A stretch of 27,519 bases of DNA, taken from a virus. Below are positions 15,583-23,261 of the stretch, one piece after another. The stretch is from IMG/VR virus record IMGVR_UViG_3300020601_001305, positions 1 to 27,519 of that record; one strand, given 5' to 3'. A program made the translations under genes and the position numbers. Below the pieces are notes generated by a model. That model saw nothing but the letters and a program-made list of their open reading frames with translations, did not search any database and was not told where the DNA came from. Position 1 is the first letter of the stretch, and each line of letters opens with the position of its first letter.

Positions 15583-16504
15583 TATCAATAACGATACGTT
15601 AATGATAGATATGAGTATTGGTAATATTTGTAATTATCAATGCTGGTATTGCTTTAAGGGCGCACACGAAGGTAATCACAAATGGTTTAATTACGATATA
15701 TTAATTAAAAATACAGATAGACTGCTTAATTGGTATAAAAATCAAGGTAAAACTAAATTTGACATTCATTTTGTAGGAGGTGAACCAACACACTGGCCAA
15801 AACTTCTTGATTATATTAAATATCTTAAGGACAATTACAACTGTTTAATCAGCATGACTAGCAATGGCAGTAAAAAATTAGACTTATGGAATAAATTTGC
15901 CAAATATTTTGACAAAATACACCTAAGCTATCATTATAGACAAGCAAATTTACAATCGTTTATTAATGTTGCTGATTTATTGTATAAGAACAAAGTTATT
16001 GTAAGTGCTAGTGTAATGATGGATCCTTTGGATTGGGACAAATGTATTTTAGCTATTGAAAAAATGAAGAAAAGCAAGTACCGCTGGACTATTAGATATT
16101 CAGAAATTTTAAGCAATAAAGAATATACAGAAAAACAAAAGATTATTTTAAAGAAACATAAAGCTCGTAGTGCTAATCCTTTATGGTTTTTTATTAATAA
16201 CAAATATAAATCAACTAAAATATATGTAGACAAAAAACGTGTGCCAGACAATTATATTTTAGTAAATAAACTTAATAAGTTCAAAGGATGGAAATGTAAT
16301 TTAGGACTAGACTGGATACACATTAGTCCAAACGGTGAATTAAGTGGAACATGTGGACAACATTTATTTGGCAAAGATAAAAATTATAATTTTAGACAAA
16401 AAACATTTTATAAAAAATTTAATCCTACGTTACAACCTGTTGTTTGTACTCAATGCGAATGTAATTGTATGCCGGAGACTAATATTACTAAATGTTTAGT
16501 GTAG
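15560..16504 (+). CDS. Radical SAM protein, class C
   Basis: A 314-aa protein with C24-x3-C28-x2-C31 (CNYQCWYC), FVGGEPTHW at about 71-79, a TSNGS strand and LSYHYRQA in place of the usual SxDG. It then has MMDPLDWDKC, a block with an extra conserved Cys shared by most class C and D members. The C-terminus has CNLGLDWIHISPNGE, SGTCG and CTQCECNC...KCLV, a likely auxiliary Fe-S site. It resembles 22353-23261 most closely (shared CFxGAxEG). It overlaps the preceding class A gene by 23 bases and the next class C gene by 13. Lys-rich, with unusually AT-rich codons compared with its neighbours. Confidence 0.9.
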   Translation: MITQVTNNINNDTLMIDMSIGNICNYQCWYCFKGAHEGNHKWFNYDILIKNTDRLLNWYKNQGKTKFDIHFVGGEPTHWPKLLDYIKYLKDNYNCLISMTSNGSKKLDLWNKFAKYFDKIHLSYHYRQANLQSFINVADLLYKNKVIVSASVMMDPLDWDKCILAIEKMKKSKYRWTIRYSEILSNKEYTEKQKIILKKHKARSANPLWFFINNKYKSTKIYVDKKRVPDNYILVNKLNKFKGWKCNLGLDWIHISPNGELSGTCGQHLFGKDKNYNFRQKTFYKKFNPTLQPVVCTQCECNCMPETNITKCLV

Positions 16505-17388
16505 AAAATAGGTGGCCGCACTATAGAGATAGTGTTAAAGTTGAGTGGAATTTAGGTAAACGTTGTAACCTAGACTGTTCATACTGTCCTCCTGAAATAC
16601 ATGATCAACATAGTCCTCATACAAACATAGGTAAACTGTTTGAAACAGTAGATACACTTTCTCAAATCAAAAATGTACGTATTAGTTTTACAGGTGGTGA
16701 ACCGTGCGTTCATCCTCAGTTTGAATATTTGATTGAGTATGCTCGTCCTAAAATTAATTGGTTAAGTGTTACAACTAACGCTACTAGAAAAGCAGAATAC
16801 TACTTACAACTGCCAGTCAATTACATAGTGTTCAGCTTACATATTGAAGATAAAGACTGGCGTAAAAGACTTGACACTATTTTATATTTTGCTGGCACAG
16901 TAGGTGGTATAAAACATTCTAAAGACTTTCATGTAATGATAATGGCACATCACGAGTTAATGAAAGAAGTAAAACTAGCAACTAGATTACTTACTGAACA
17001 TAATATTGCTTTTAGTATTAGACGCATACGATGGACCGAACGTCATGACTGGTTTGACGATATGCGGTATGAACTTAAAGATTTAGAATGGATAAAAAGC
17101 ACAGAAACAACAGCTAAACCTAACACTCTTGTTGACAGTAAAGATTTGATGCACACAAACGATTTACTTAAAGAAAAATTAAATATGTTTAAGGGATGGC
17201 AATGTAGAGCTGGTATAGAAAGTTTAATGATAAATTGGGATGGAGAAGTACATAGAGCTACATGTAGAGTTGGTGGAAGTTTAGGAAACATATATAATGG
17301 AAGTTTTGAACGTCCCGATGTTCCTATAATTTGTACTAGAGATTGGTGTACATGTGCTGCTGATGTGAATATAACTAAATGGAAGTAG
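16492..17388 (+). CDS. Radical SAM protein, class C
   Basis: A 298-aa protein with C25-x3-C29-x2-C32 (CNLDCSYCPP), FTGGEPCVHP at about 66-75, VTTNATR, and FSLHIED where most radical SAM proteins have SxDG. The C-terminus reads CRAGIESLMINWDGEV, ATCRVGG, CTRDWCTCAAD, a compact auxiliary cluster. It is the most divergent class C copy: it lacks the MMDP..W..C block and has MIMAHHE there. It overlaps neighbours by 13 and 10 bases. The second of two adjacent class C genes, it may have arisen by tandem duplication and taken on a different substrate. Function otherwise unknown. Confidence 0.9.
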   Translation: MFSVENRWPHYRDSVKVEWNLGKRCNLDCSYCPPEIHDQHSPHTNIGKLFETVDTLSQIKNVRISFTGGEPCVHPQFEYLIEYARPKINWLSVTTNATRKAEYYLQLPVNYIVFSLHIEDKDWRKRLDTILYFAGTVGGIKHSKDFHVMIMAHHELMKEVKLATRLLTEHNIAFSIRRIRWTERHDWFDDMRYELKDLEWIKSTETTAKPNTLVDSKDLMHTNDLLKEKLNMFKGWQCRAGIESLMINWDGEVHRATCRVGGSLGNIYNGSFERPDVPIICTRDWCTCAADVNITKWK

Positions 17389-18431
17389 ATGCTATAAAAT
17401 TAACCAATCCTGAACCTATGATGGTTACATGGGATATTGGTAGACGTTGTAATTTTGATTGTACTTACTGCGAAAGCACTAGGCATAACACTTATAGCCC
17501 GCCTACAAGTTGGAATGAATTATGTGACACATTGTCATTTGTTAAACAATACACATCATTATATAAACAACCAAATGCTAATATAGGATTTACCGGAGGG
17601 GAACCAACAGTTAATCCAAAGTTTTGGGACTTTGTAGAAAAAATAAACAATGAAACTGAGTTTCAAGTTGGCATGACCAGCAACGGCACATGGCCAGAAA
17701 AGCATATTGATTTTATTAAGCAAAACTTTGTAGGCATAACACTAAGTTATCATGCCGAAGCAGCACTTTTTAGTAAAGAACGCACAGTAAATAACGCTAT
17801 ATTAGTACATGACGCAGGTATTTGGAATACAGTAAATGTAATGATGCACGCTGATCACTGGAATGAATGTGTAGAAGTACATGAAAAATTAAAGGCGCAC
17901 GGTATTGATAGCAAACCAACGATAATAGGCGACGGGATAGTAGGAATTACAGATTGGTTTGAGGATACTGAAGGTGTCAAACGCAGGACCAGTCATCCTT
18001 ATACAATAGAACAGCAACAATGGTATCTTAAAGAAAAAGGTTTGTCAATTGATTTAGTTGAACGTGTAAAAGAAGGATATGAATTGCCTAGAGGCTGTTG
18101 TGGTGCTAGAAGTATACAAGGAAGCTGTAACGGATGCTGGAATAAAGTAGAAGCTGTGAACACTAATTTTAAAGATTGGTATTGTGCTGTAAACAAGTAT
18201 TTTTTACATATTGATCAACATACAGGAAAAGTTTATCATCACCAAACTTGTCAAACAAGTTTTAGTGGACGAAAAGGCCCAATAGGACGTTTAAGTAATC
18301 CTGATGGAATATTAAATTATGCCTATGAAAATCGCGATAGAATAATAAAATGTCCACACAATAGATGCGGTTGCGGTATGTGTGTACCTAAAGCTAAGTC
18401 ACTTGAAGTTTTTCAACAAATTGTTCGCTAG
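17379..18431 (+). CDS. Radical SAM protein, class D (very Cys-rich C-terminus)
   Basis: A 350-aa protein with C24-x3-C28-x2-C31 (CNFDCTYCES), FTGGEPTVNP, MTSNGT, LSYHAEA and MMHADHWNEC. From about residue 225 it has CCGARS, GSCNGCWNKVEAVN, DWYCAVNKYF, a TGKVYHHQTC stretch and finally CPHNRCGCGMC. That is eleven or more Cys, enough for two auxiliary [4Fe-4S] clusters beyond the radical SAM one. The same blocks occur in 21305-22360. It closes the A-C-C-D operon; its last 38 bases overlap the oppositely oriented class B gene. The substrate is unknown, but two auxiliary clusters are common in peptide-modifying SPASM enzymes. Confidence 0.9.
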   Translation: MEVDAIKLTNPEPMMVTWDIGRRCNFDCTYCESTRHNTYSPPTSWNELCDTLSFVKQYTSLYKQPNANIGFTGGEPTVNPKFWDFVEKINNETEFQVGMTSNGTWPEKHIDFIKQNFVGITLSYHAEAALFSKERTVNNAILVHDAGIWNTVNVMMHADHWNECVEVHEKLKAHGIDSKPTIIGDGIVGITDWFEDTEGVKRRTSHPYTIEQQQWYLKEKGLSIDLVERVKEGYELPRGCCGARSIQGSCNGCWNKVEAVNTNFKDWYCAVNKYFLHIDQHTGKVYHHQTCQTSFSGRKGPIGRLSNPDGILNYAYENRDRIIKCPHNRCGCGMCVPKAKSLEVFQQIVR

Positions 18432-19440
18432 GTGTAGCAACTAAATTTCCGCAAGTCCTAGCACAAGTATATAATTTTTGCGTAGTCCAGTAACGTTTCC
18501 ATACACTTGTGTAACCAGGCTTACTTATAATATTTTTTATCGAAGTATTTTTTAAATTTGTATTACCCATATCAAATATAAGGTTTTCATATTGAGCTTT
18601 TGTTATCTCTTTAGCTTCGTATAATGGATCTTTTTTATTATGCCAATTATAAGGAATACTGGCTAAGAAACAGCAAGGCATTAAATCAAGATGCGCATCA
18701 ATGTAAACTTCGCACTGCTTTTTAGCCCAACAATCAATAATTGTTTGATCTACTAAAGTAGGTATAAGTTCAGGAGAAATAGGACTTACTTCTTGGTATG
18801 GTTCTAATGTATCCACAGTTTTACCAAATTTATTTAATACCGCAAATTTATCATCAAAAGCAAAACGGCTGCTATCTTTAACTGTAAAATATTTAAATCC
18901 ATAATACTTAGAAACTTCTTTTGCTGCCGATACTTGATGCGCATTGTGTTTAAACCTTATCATACTCCATTCGGCAGTACCGCCTGCTGCTATAAACGAA
19001 CGAGCGTTGTCAATTATTTTATTGAAATCTGTGTTTATTCGATATCTGCTGTGTGTATCAGCTAAACCGTCTAACGCAAATACAACTTTGTGTGCTGCTG
19101 GCAAATGGTTTGGTAATTCTTTCCAAAATGTGTGATTACGTAAACTACCATTAGTATGTATATCAATATAAATATCGTCGTTTTTAACATAATCAAGCAT
19201 TTTTACTAAATGAAAATTAAGCAACGGATCGCCAAAATTACCACAAAATGTTATTTTTTCTATTTGTTGTTTTACTTCTTCTGTAAATATATGTATAAAG
19301 TCTTCAATAGTCCAATCGCTTTCTGTAAGTAAAGGATTTCCTATTCCGCCATGGTGGTTACGGCTACACATAGGACACTGTGCCTGACAACGATTTGATA
19401 TTTCTATGTGGACGCTTTTGAGATCTGTAAAACTAAACAC
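18394..19440 (-). CDS. Radical SAM protein, class B (C-terminal SPASM-like)
   Basis: A 348-aa protein with C18-x3-C22-x2-C25 followed by SRNHHGGIGNP, and FCGNFGDPLLN in the GGEP position. DIHTNGSLR, FALDGLADTHSRYR, AAGGTAEW and HNAHQVSAAKE blocks place it firmly with 264, 5094 and 6113. The C-terminus has DCWAKKQCEVYIDAHLDL, MPCCF and CARTCGN. The start is GTG at 19440, because a perfect TATAAATA lies 4 bases upstream; the first ATG downstream would remove the conserved N-terminus. It is transcribed alone, and its 3' end overlaps the class D gene tail to tail by 38 bases. It is the only radical SAM gene here with its own late-type promoter. Confidence 0.9.
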   Translation of the reverse strand: MFSFTDLKSVHIEISNRCQAQCPMCSRNHHGGIGNPLLTESDWTIEDFIHIFTEEVKQQIEKITFCGNFGDPLLNFHLVKMLDYVKNDDIYIDIHTNGSLRNHTFWKELPNHLPAAHKVVFALDGLADTHSRYRINTDFNKIIDNARSFIAAGGTAEWSMIRFKHNAHQVSAAKEVSKYYGFKYFTVKDSSRFAFDDKFAVLNKFGKTVDTLEPYQEVSPISPELIPTLVDQTIIDCWAKKQCEVYIDAHLDLMPCCFLASIPYNWHNKKDPLYEAKEITKAQYENLIFDMGNTNLKNTSIKNIISKPGYTSVWKRYWTTQKLYTCARTCGNLVATPSEQFVEKLQVT

Positions 19441-19444
19441 TTTT

Positions 19445-19452
19445 TATTTATA
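19445..19452 (-). promoter_or_regulatory. Perfect T4-type late promoter octamer, leftward
   Basis: TATAAATA on the minus strand, followed by AAAA and then the GTG start at 19440. The exact octamer, so close to the start codon, predicts transcription beginning at or within one or two bases of the codon. Confidence 0.7.
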
Positions 19453-19466
19453 TGCGTAGTTAATGA

Positions 19467-19474
19467 TATAAATA
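19467..19474 (+). promoter_or_regulatory. Perfect T4-type late promoter octamer, rightward
   Basis: TATAAATA, then CCAT, then ATG 19479. It is the mirror partner of the leftward octamer 15 bases away, with the same 4-base spacing to the start codon. No ribosome binding site fits between. Confidence 0.75.
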
Positions 19475-19478
19475 CCAT

Positions 19479-20228
19479 ATGGATCATATAAAATTTTATA
19501 ATCAGCATCGCAATGCTGTATTAGAACCAAAACCACTTCCAGATTACAGTTTAGAAGATCAAACAAAATGGATTATTAGTGGACATGGATATCAATACTT
19601 AGAATTAGATTGTTTATTTAATACTAAAGGTTGGTTATCGGATAGCAAACTTGCTGAGCCTTATTATGTAGCACACAGAGATGAATCTACAGGCGAAGGA
19701 ACACATCGAGGCTGGAGTAGTTGTGTACTACATGGTATTGATGTAGATAAGACAAATGTTTGGCAAACTTACGGATACGAAAAAGAACCTAATTATAACT
19801 GGACATCTTTAGGTAATAAAACAAAAAAAATTAAATTATTTTTTAAGTCTGTTTTTCCAGCTGAAACTTATGCCCGAATTAGGTTTATGAAATTGGAAGC
19901 AGGTGGATATATATCTCCTCATAATGATTACTCACCGTTTGTTACAAGTGAAAATTTATTTGATTGGCCTATTCCTGTAAACATAGCAATTGATCATCCT
20001 GACGAATGTCACATGACAATCAAAGATTCTGGAGTAGTACCCTTTAAGTCTGGAAAGATGATAATGTGTAATATTTTTAACGACCATAGTGTAGTAAACA
20101 ATAGTGAAAAAGATAGAATACATTTAATAGCTCATTGCTATTTAGGCAATAGAAAAAAAGAATACTGTGAACTAATTGTAGATAGTTATCGTAAACAACA
20201 TGAACGTATATCAAAGCAAATTTACTGA
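19479..20228 (+). CDS. 2OG-Fe(II) oxygenase-like protein (aspartyl/asparaginyl hydroxylase type)
   Basis: A 249-aa protein with H148-x-D150 (ISPHNDYS), H203 (FNDHSVVN) and Arg213 (KDRIHLIAH). This is the Fe(II) triad and 2-oxoglutarate Arg of a jelly-roll dioxygenase. The blocks ARIRFMKLEAGG, PVNIAIDHP and FKSGKMIMCN are the strands expected around them. The arrangement is that of aspartyl/asparaginyl beta-hydroxylase-like proteins. The N-terminal 120 residues show no other domain; there is no signal or membrane segment. Start ATG 19479 lies 4 bases after a perfect late octamer. It overlaps the next gene by 29 bases, suggesting coupled translation. With 12127 and 12810 this makes three oxygenase-like genes in the window. 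Confidence 0.8.
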   Translation: MDHIKFYNQHRNAVLEPKPLPDYSLEDQTKWIISGHGYQYLELDCLFNTKGWLSDSKLAEPYYVAHRDESTGEGTHRGWSSCVLHGIDVDKTNVWQTYGYEKEPNYNWTSLGNKTKKIKLFFKSVFPAETYARIRFMKLEAGGYISPHNDYSPFVTSENLFDWPIPVNIAIDHPDECHMTIKDSGVVPFKSGKMIMCNIFNDHSVVNNSEKDRIHLIAHCYLGNRKKEYCELIVDSYRKQHERISKQIY

Positions 20229-21357
20229 TAAAGATACTTGTGTATGTATTGTAAACGATGTTGCTGAATACACTGTAGACAAGCAACTAGTAGTAAATCG
20301 TGCTGACTACACAATTAGTAACTTAACTGGCATGGGTTACACTGTGTTCGAAGACGCTAGTGTAGACAAACTACTACAATCAGCCTGTGCTAAATACGAC
20401 CATGCTGTGGTAATAAGTGCTGGCACAGAATTCATTAACGGCACACAGTTTTTTGAGACACATCCTGAAGAATATGATTTGCTGTGTCACATACTGGACG
20501 GAGGTGATGCCTATTATGGAATACACCCGCAGTGTTTCAGCATTGACTTACAAACATATATAGATCTAGACTGTCCAGAGTTTGGAAAACCACAGTTCTT
20601 TACGGATTACCAGGCACTTGAACCAATGCGAAGTCACGGTAGCATACACGATGACTATTTGCCTACATGGATTGGCGCAGGTAAAATAGAAGTAACGTAC
20701 AAACACAAACAGGCAGGTTGGAATTTAATCAAAACCCTGCTAGACAATCATTATACTATTGAAGCATATTCTGAAGATCAACGTGGCGGCAAGTTTTATC
20801 AATACAGAGGCGGAGAAACCAGCAGTTATATCTATCAAAAATACAATTACTGTTTAACTACACACGTACATACACAAGCAACAGGAAAGCCTGACTATCC
20901 AAGAGTATATGATACACCTATTATGCGTCTTGTAGCACCTGCTAATCCACTTGCCGCAGAACAACGTGGCCCTGCTGCTGAACACATTTACTATGATTAC
21001 AATCTCGCAGCACTAGAAGCAGCAGGTGGCGGCATACATGTTGATCCTATAAACACACCTGAACAGTTTGTAGCGCATATACCTAAAGACAATCCGCAAG
21101 GCACAGTAATTGACATGAGCAATGTGTTTTGTTATGAAGGTACTGCTGCTATGTACAGTATGCGTTATAGAGTTGCGCAAGAAAATAAATTGATACTTGC
21201 TTTACAACAAGAATTGGGTGATGCGACTGTAATATTTGATCAAAGAGCAGCAGAGGGTATACAACCTTGGTGTGCCGAAACAGGATTGGTTAAGGATTTA
21301 GTTCTTACTGATTTTGACTGTTTAAATCTGCCATCATGGCATCAAACTTTACTTTAG
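20200..21357 (+). CDS. Hypothetical protein (385 aa), possibly glycosyltransferase-like
   Basis: A 385-aa protein I do not recognise. The first 110 residues have alternating strand and helix patterns (CVCIVND, YDHAVVISAGTEFING) reminiscent of a nucleotide-sugar-binding N-terminus. GGDAYYGIHPQCFSID and LPTWIGAG follow. No DxD motif is certain. The second half has PANPLAAEQRGPAAEH and a Gly-rich AAGGGIHVDP turn. No signal peptide or membrane segment is visible. It overlaps the oxygenase-like gene before it by 29 bases, so the two probably act together. Its last 53 bases overlap the oppositely oriented radical SAM gene. It is a little less AT-rich than its neighbours by eye. The function stays open. 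Confidence 0.7.
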   Translation: MNVYQSKFTDKDTCVCIVNDVAEYTVDKQLVVNRADYTISNLTGMGYTVFEDASVDKLLQSACAKYDHAVVISAGTEFINGTQFFETHPEEYDLLCHILDGGDAYYGIHPQCFSIDLQTYIDLDCPEFGKPQFFTDYQALEPMRSHGSIHDDYLPTWIGAGKIEVTYKHKQAGWNLIKTLLDNHYTIEAYSEDQRGGKFYQYRGGETSSYIYQKYNYCLTTHVHTQATGKPDYPRVYDTPIMRLVAPANPLAAEQRGPAAEHIYYDYNLAALEAAGGGIHVDPINTPEQFVAHIPKDNPQGTVIDMSNVFCYEGTAAMYSMRYRVAQENKLILALQQELGDATVIFDQRAAEGIQPWCAETGLVKDLVLTDFDCLNLPSWHQTLL

Positions 21358-22360
21358 TTCGTGCCTTAGGCGCACATATACCACACCAACAACTAGACTT
21401 TTTACACACTATACCACGATTGTGTGCTTCTTTTATAATTTTGTTAGTGTCTGACAAATACCCAATTGGACCGATTGAATTTTGGTAATTCATTTTACAA
21501 TCTTTATTAGTAAAAACTTCACCTGTAGTTTGTCTAATATATAAGAAATGATCTGCTACACTACAATGCCAGTTTTTAAATTTATTATCAACATATTTTG
21601 TATAACAACCGCTGGCGCACAGTGTTTTGTTGCCACAACAAGCTCTACCTTCTGCGCTTAAATTTAATCCTTTTACAAAAGCGTGAGATAATTTATCTTT
21701 TAATGTAATTTTTTTGCCTAAAAGATATTCAGCTTGTTTAGCAGAATAGTTCCACCGCATATCTAACCAATGATGGTCCAATTGTCTTGCGTGATGAGGT
21801 ATATTGTGTTTTTTACACCATTCAATCATTTCAACACAATCGTTCCAATGTCTTGGATCCATCATAATATTTACAGTAAAGTTTTTTTGTTTTTTTACAC
21901 AATATTGTATGTTTTTCCTTACAATATTTTTTTGTTTTTGTGTCGCACTGGCATGATAGCTAATAGTATAGTAGTCAACATACTCAGTTATACGAGTCCA
22001 CTGTCTAGCACCAACCACAGCATTTGTTATAAATGCTATGCCCATATACCAATCGTATTTTTGTCTTTTGAAGTTTATCCATTTCAGTATATCAACTATG
22101 TGAGGATGGAATAAACTTTCGCCACCTTGTATATTTAAATTGGCTTGTCTAGCCGATTCAGGACGCTCGGACATCTTGAGATCAACATAGCGAAATATAA
22201 AATCTACAGTTTCATTACACTCGCCTAAACTAGGATGTTCTGTTTTGTTGTCATGCCCGTCTCCACAATACGCACAATCGAGATTACATTTCAATGTGCT
22301 TTCCCAAGCAATTTGGAATATTCTATCTTCTTGTGGTATTAGTGTATCAAACTCAGGCAT
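21305..22360 (-). CDS. Radical SAM protein, class D (very Cys-rich C-terminus)
   Basis: A 351-aa protein with C25-x3-C29-x2-C32 (CNLDCAYCGD) and IQGGESLFHP, where the final Pro of GGEP is Ser. AFITNAV, ISYHASA and MMDPRHWNDC follow. The C-terminus has ACCGNKTLCASGCYTKY, NWHC-like KNWHCSVADHF, TGEVFTNKDC and CKKSSCWCGICAPKA. It matches 17379-18431 block for block, including a GPIG(R/Y)LS segment. It is the last gene of the leftward unit A-C-D, mirroring the rightward A-C-C-D unit. It overlaps the class C gene upstream by 8 bases. Two auxiliary clusters are likely; substrate unknown. Confidence 0.9.
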   Translation of the reverse strand: MPEFDTLIPQEDRIFQIAWESTLKCNLDCAYCGDGHDNKTEHPSLGECNETVDFIFRYVDLKMSERPESARQANLNIQGGESLFHPHIVDILKWINFKRQKYDWYMGIAFITNAVVGARQWTRITEYVDYYTISYHASATQKQKNIVRKNIQYCVKKQKNFTVNIMMDPRHWNDCVEMIEWCKKHNIPHHARQLDHHWLDMRWNYSAKQAEYLLGKKITLKDKLSHAFVKGLNLSAEGRACCGNKTLCASGCYTKYVDNKFKNWHCSVADHFLYIRQTTGEVFTNKDCKMNYQNSIGPIGYLSDTNKIIKEAHNRGIVCKKSSCWCGICAPKARTKVKFDAMMADLNSQNQ

Positions 22361-23261
22361 GTGCTCTCCACTTGGTGGTTATTGTTTCGCCGCTACATGG
22401 ACAAGTGTATTTACTACATTTTACAGGTGCTATATCAATATCGGGTAAATCATATATATTGTAACCAAGGTCAGTTCCGCAATTGCCGCCAACGTTGCCC
22501 TGTCTATCTATTTTAACAATATCAACACCTAAATTACACTGCCAACCCTCAAAGTGATTGAGGTTGTTTACCACAAAGTAGTTGTCGTCTGTGTGTGCTT
22601 CGCCGTCTATACTGAATTCAGTTCTTGGCTTGCGTTGAACTTCCGTATACCAATCCATATCAGGATATTGTTTGATTGGATCACGCACATACTCAAGTTG
22701 TTCTTCGTTATAGCGGTGTTCGCCGTTATACAAAACAGTCTTAGCAAGCACAGGAAACGGCTTCCAACCGCCTGTTACAGCGTCTACAAGCGTCTTACAG
22801 CGCCCAAAGTGGTCAGGATCCATTAACACATCAATGTTTGTTTCAACTTTATAATCGTATAATAGTTCGGCAACACCTAAACAATGAGCAGCATCTCCTG
22901 CCTCGTGATGTAAACTAATATGGACCACATCAAAACAATGCCAATGCCTTTTCCACCAATTTAGGCTTTGACTAGCATTAGTACTTAAACATATTTTGAT
23001 GTTGTGTGCCATTTTAAGTGTATTACACAGCCTTGGCAAGTGTTTCCACAGTGTAGGCTCACCGCCTATCAAATACAGTCTAGTAGGTCTGTCGTGTTGT
23101 TTGATATATTTCAGCAGTGCTGTTTCTAATCTATCTACATTAGGCCAACGCACTGTGCCTTCGTTAGCACCTGGAAAACAATAATTACACTTGTAATTAC
23201 AAGTGTTGCCCAAGTCTAATTCAATGACAAAATCTGTATCGTAATTTTTTATAGATATCAT
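22353..23261 (-). CDS. Radical SAM protein, class C
   Basis: A 302-aa protein with C21-x3-C25-x2-C28 (CNYKCNYCFP), LIGGEPTLW at about 64-72, LSTNAS, ISLHHEAGD in place of SxDG, and VLMDPDHFGRC. The C-terminus has CNLGVDIVKIDRQGNV, GGNCGTD and CSKYTCPCSGETITTKW, the compact class C cluster. The nearest relative in the window is 15560-16504. It overlaps the class A gene upstream by 4 bases (ATGA) and the class D gene downstream by 8. Its position between A and D repeats the order on the opposite strand at 14317-18431. Confidence 0.9.
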   Translation of the reverse strand: MISIKNYDTDFVIELDLGNTCNYKCNYCFPGANEGTVRWPNVDRLETALLKYIKQHDRPTRLYLIGGEPTLWKHLPRLCNTLKMAHNIKICLSTNASQSLNWWKRHWHCFDVVHISLHHEAGDAAHCLGVAELLYDYKVETNIDVLMDPDHFGRCKTLVDAVTGGWKPFPVLAKTVLYNGEHRYNEEQLEYVRDPIKQYPDMDWYTEVQRKPRTEFSIDGEAHTDDNYFVVNNLNHFEGWQCNLGVDIVKIDRQGNVGGNCGTDLGYNIYDLPDIDIAPVKCSKYTCPCSGETITTKWRAHA

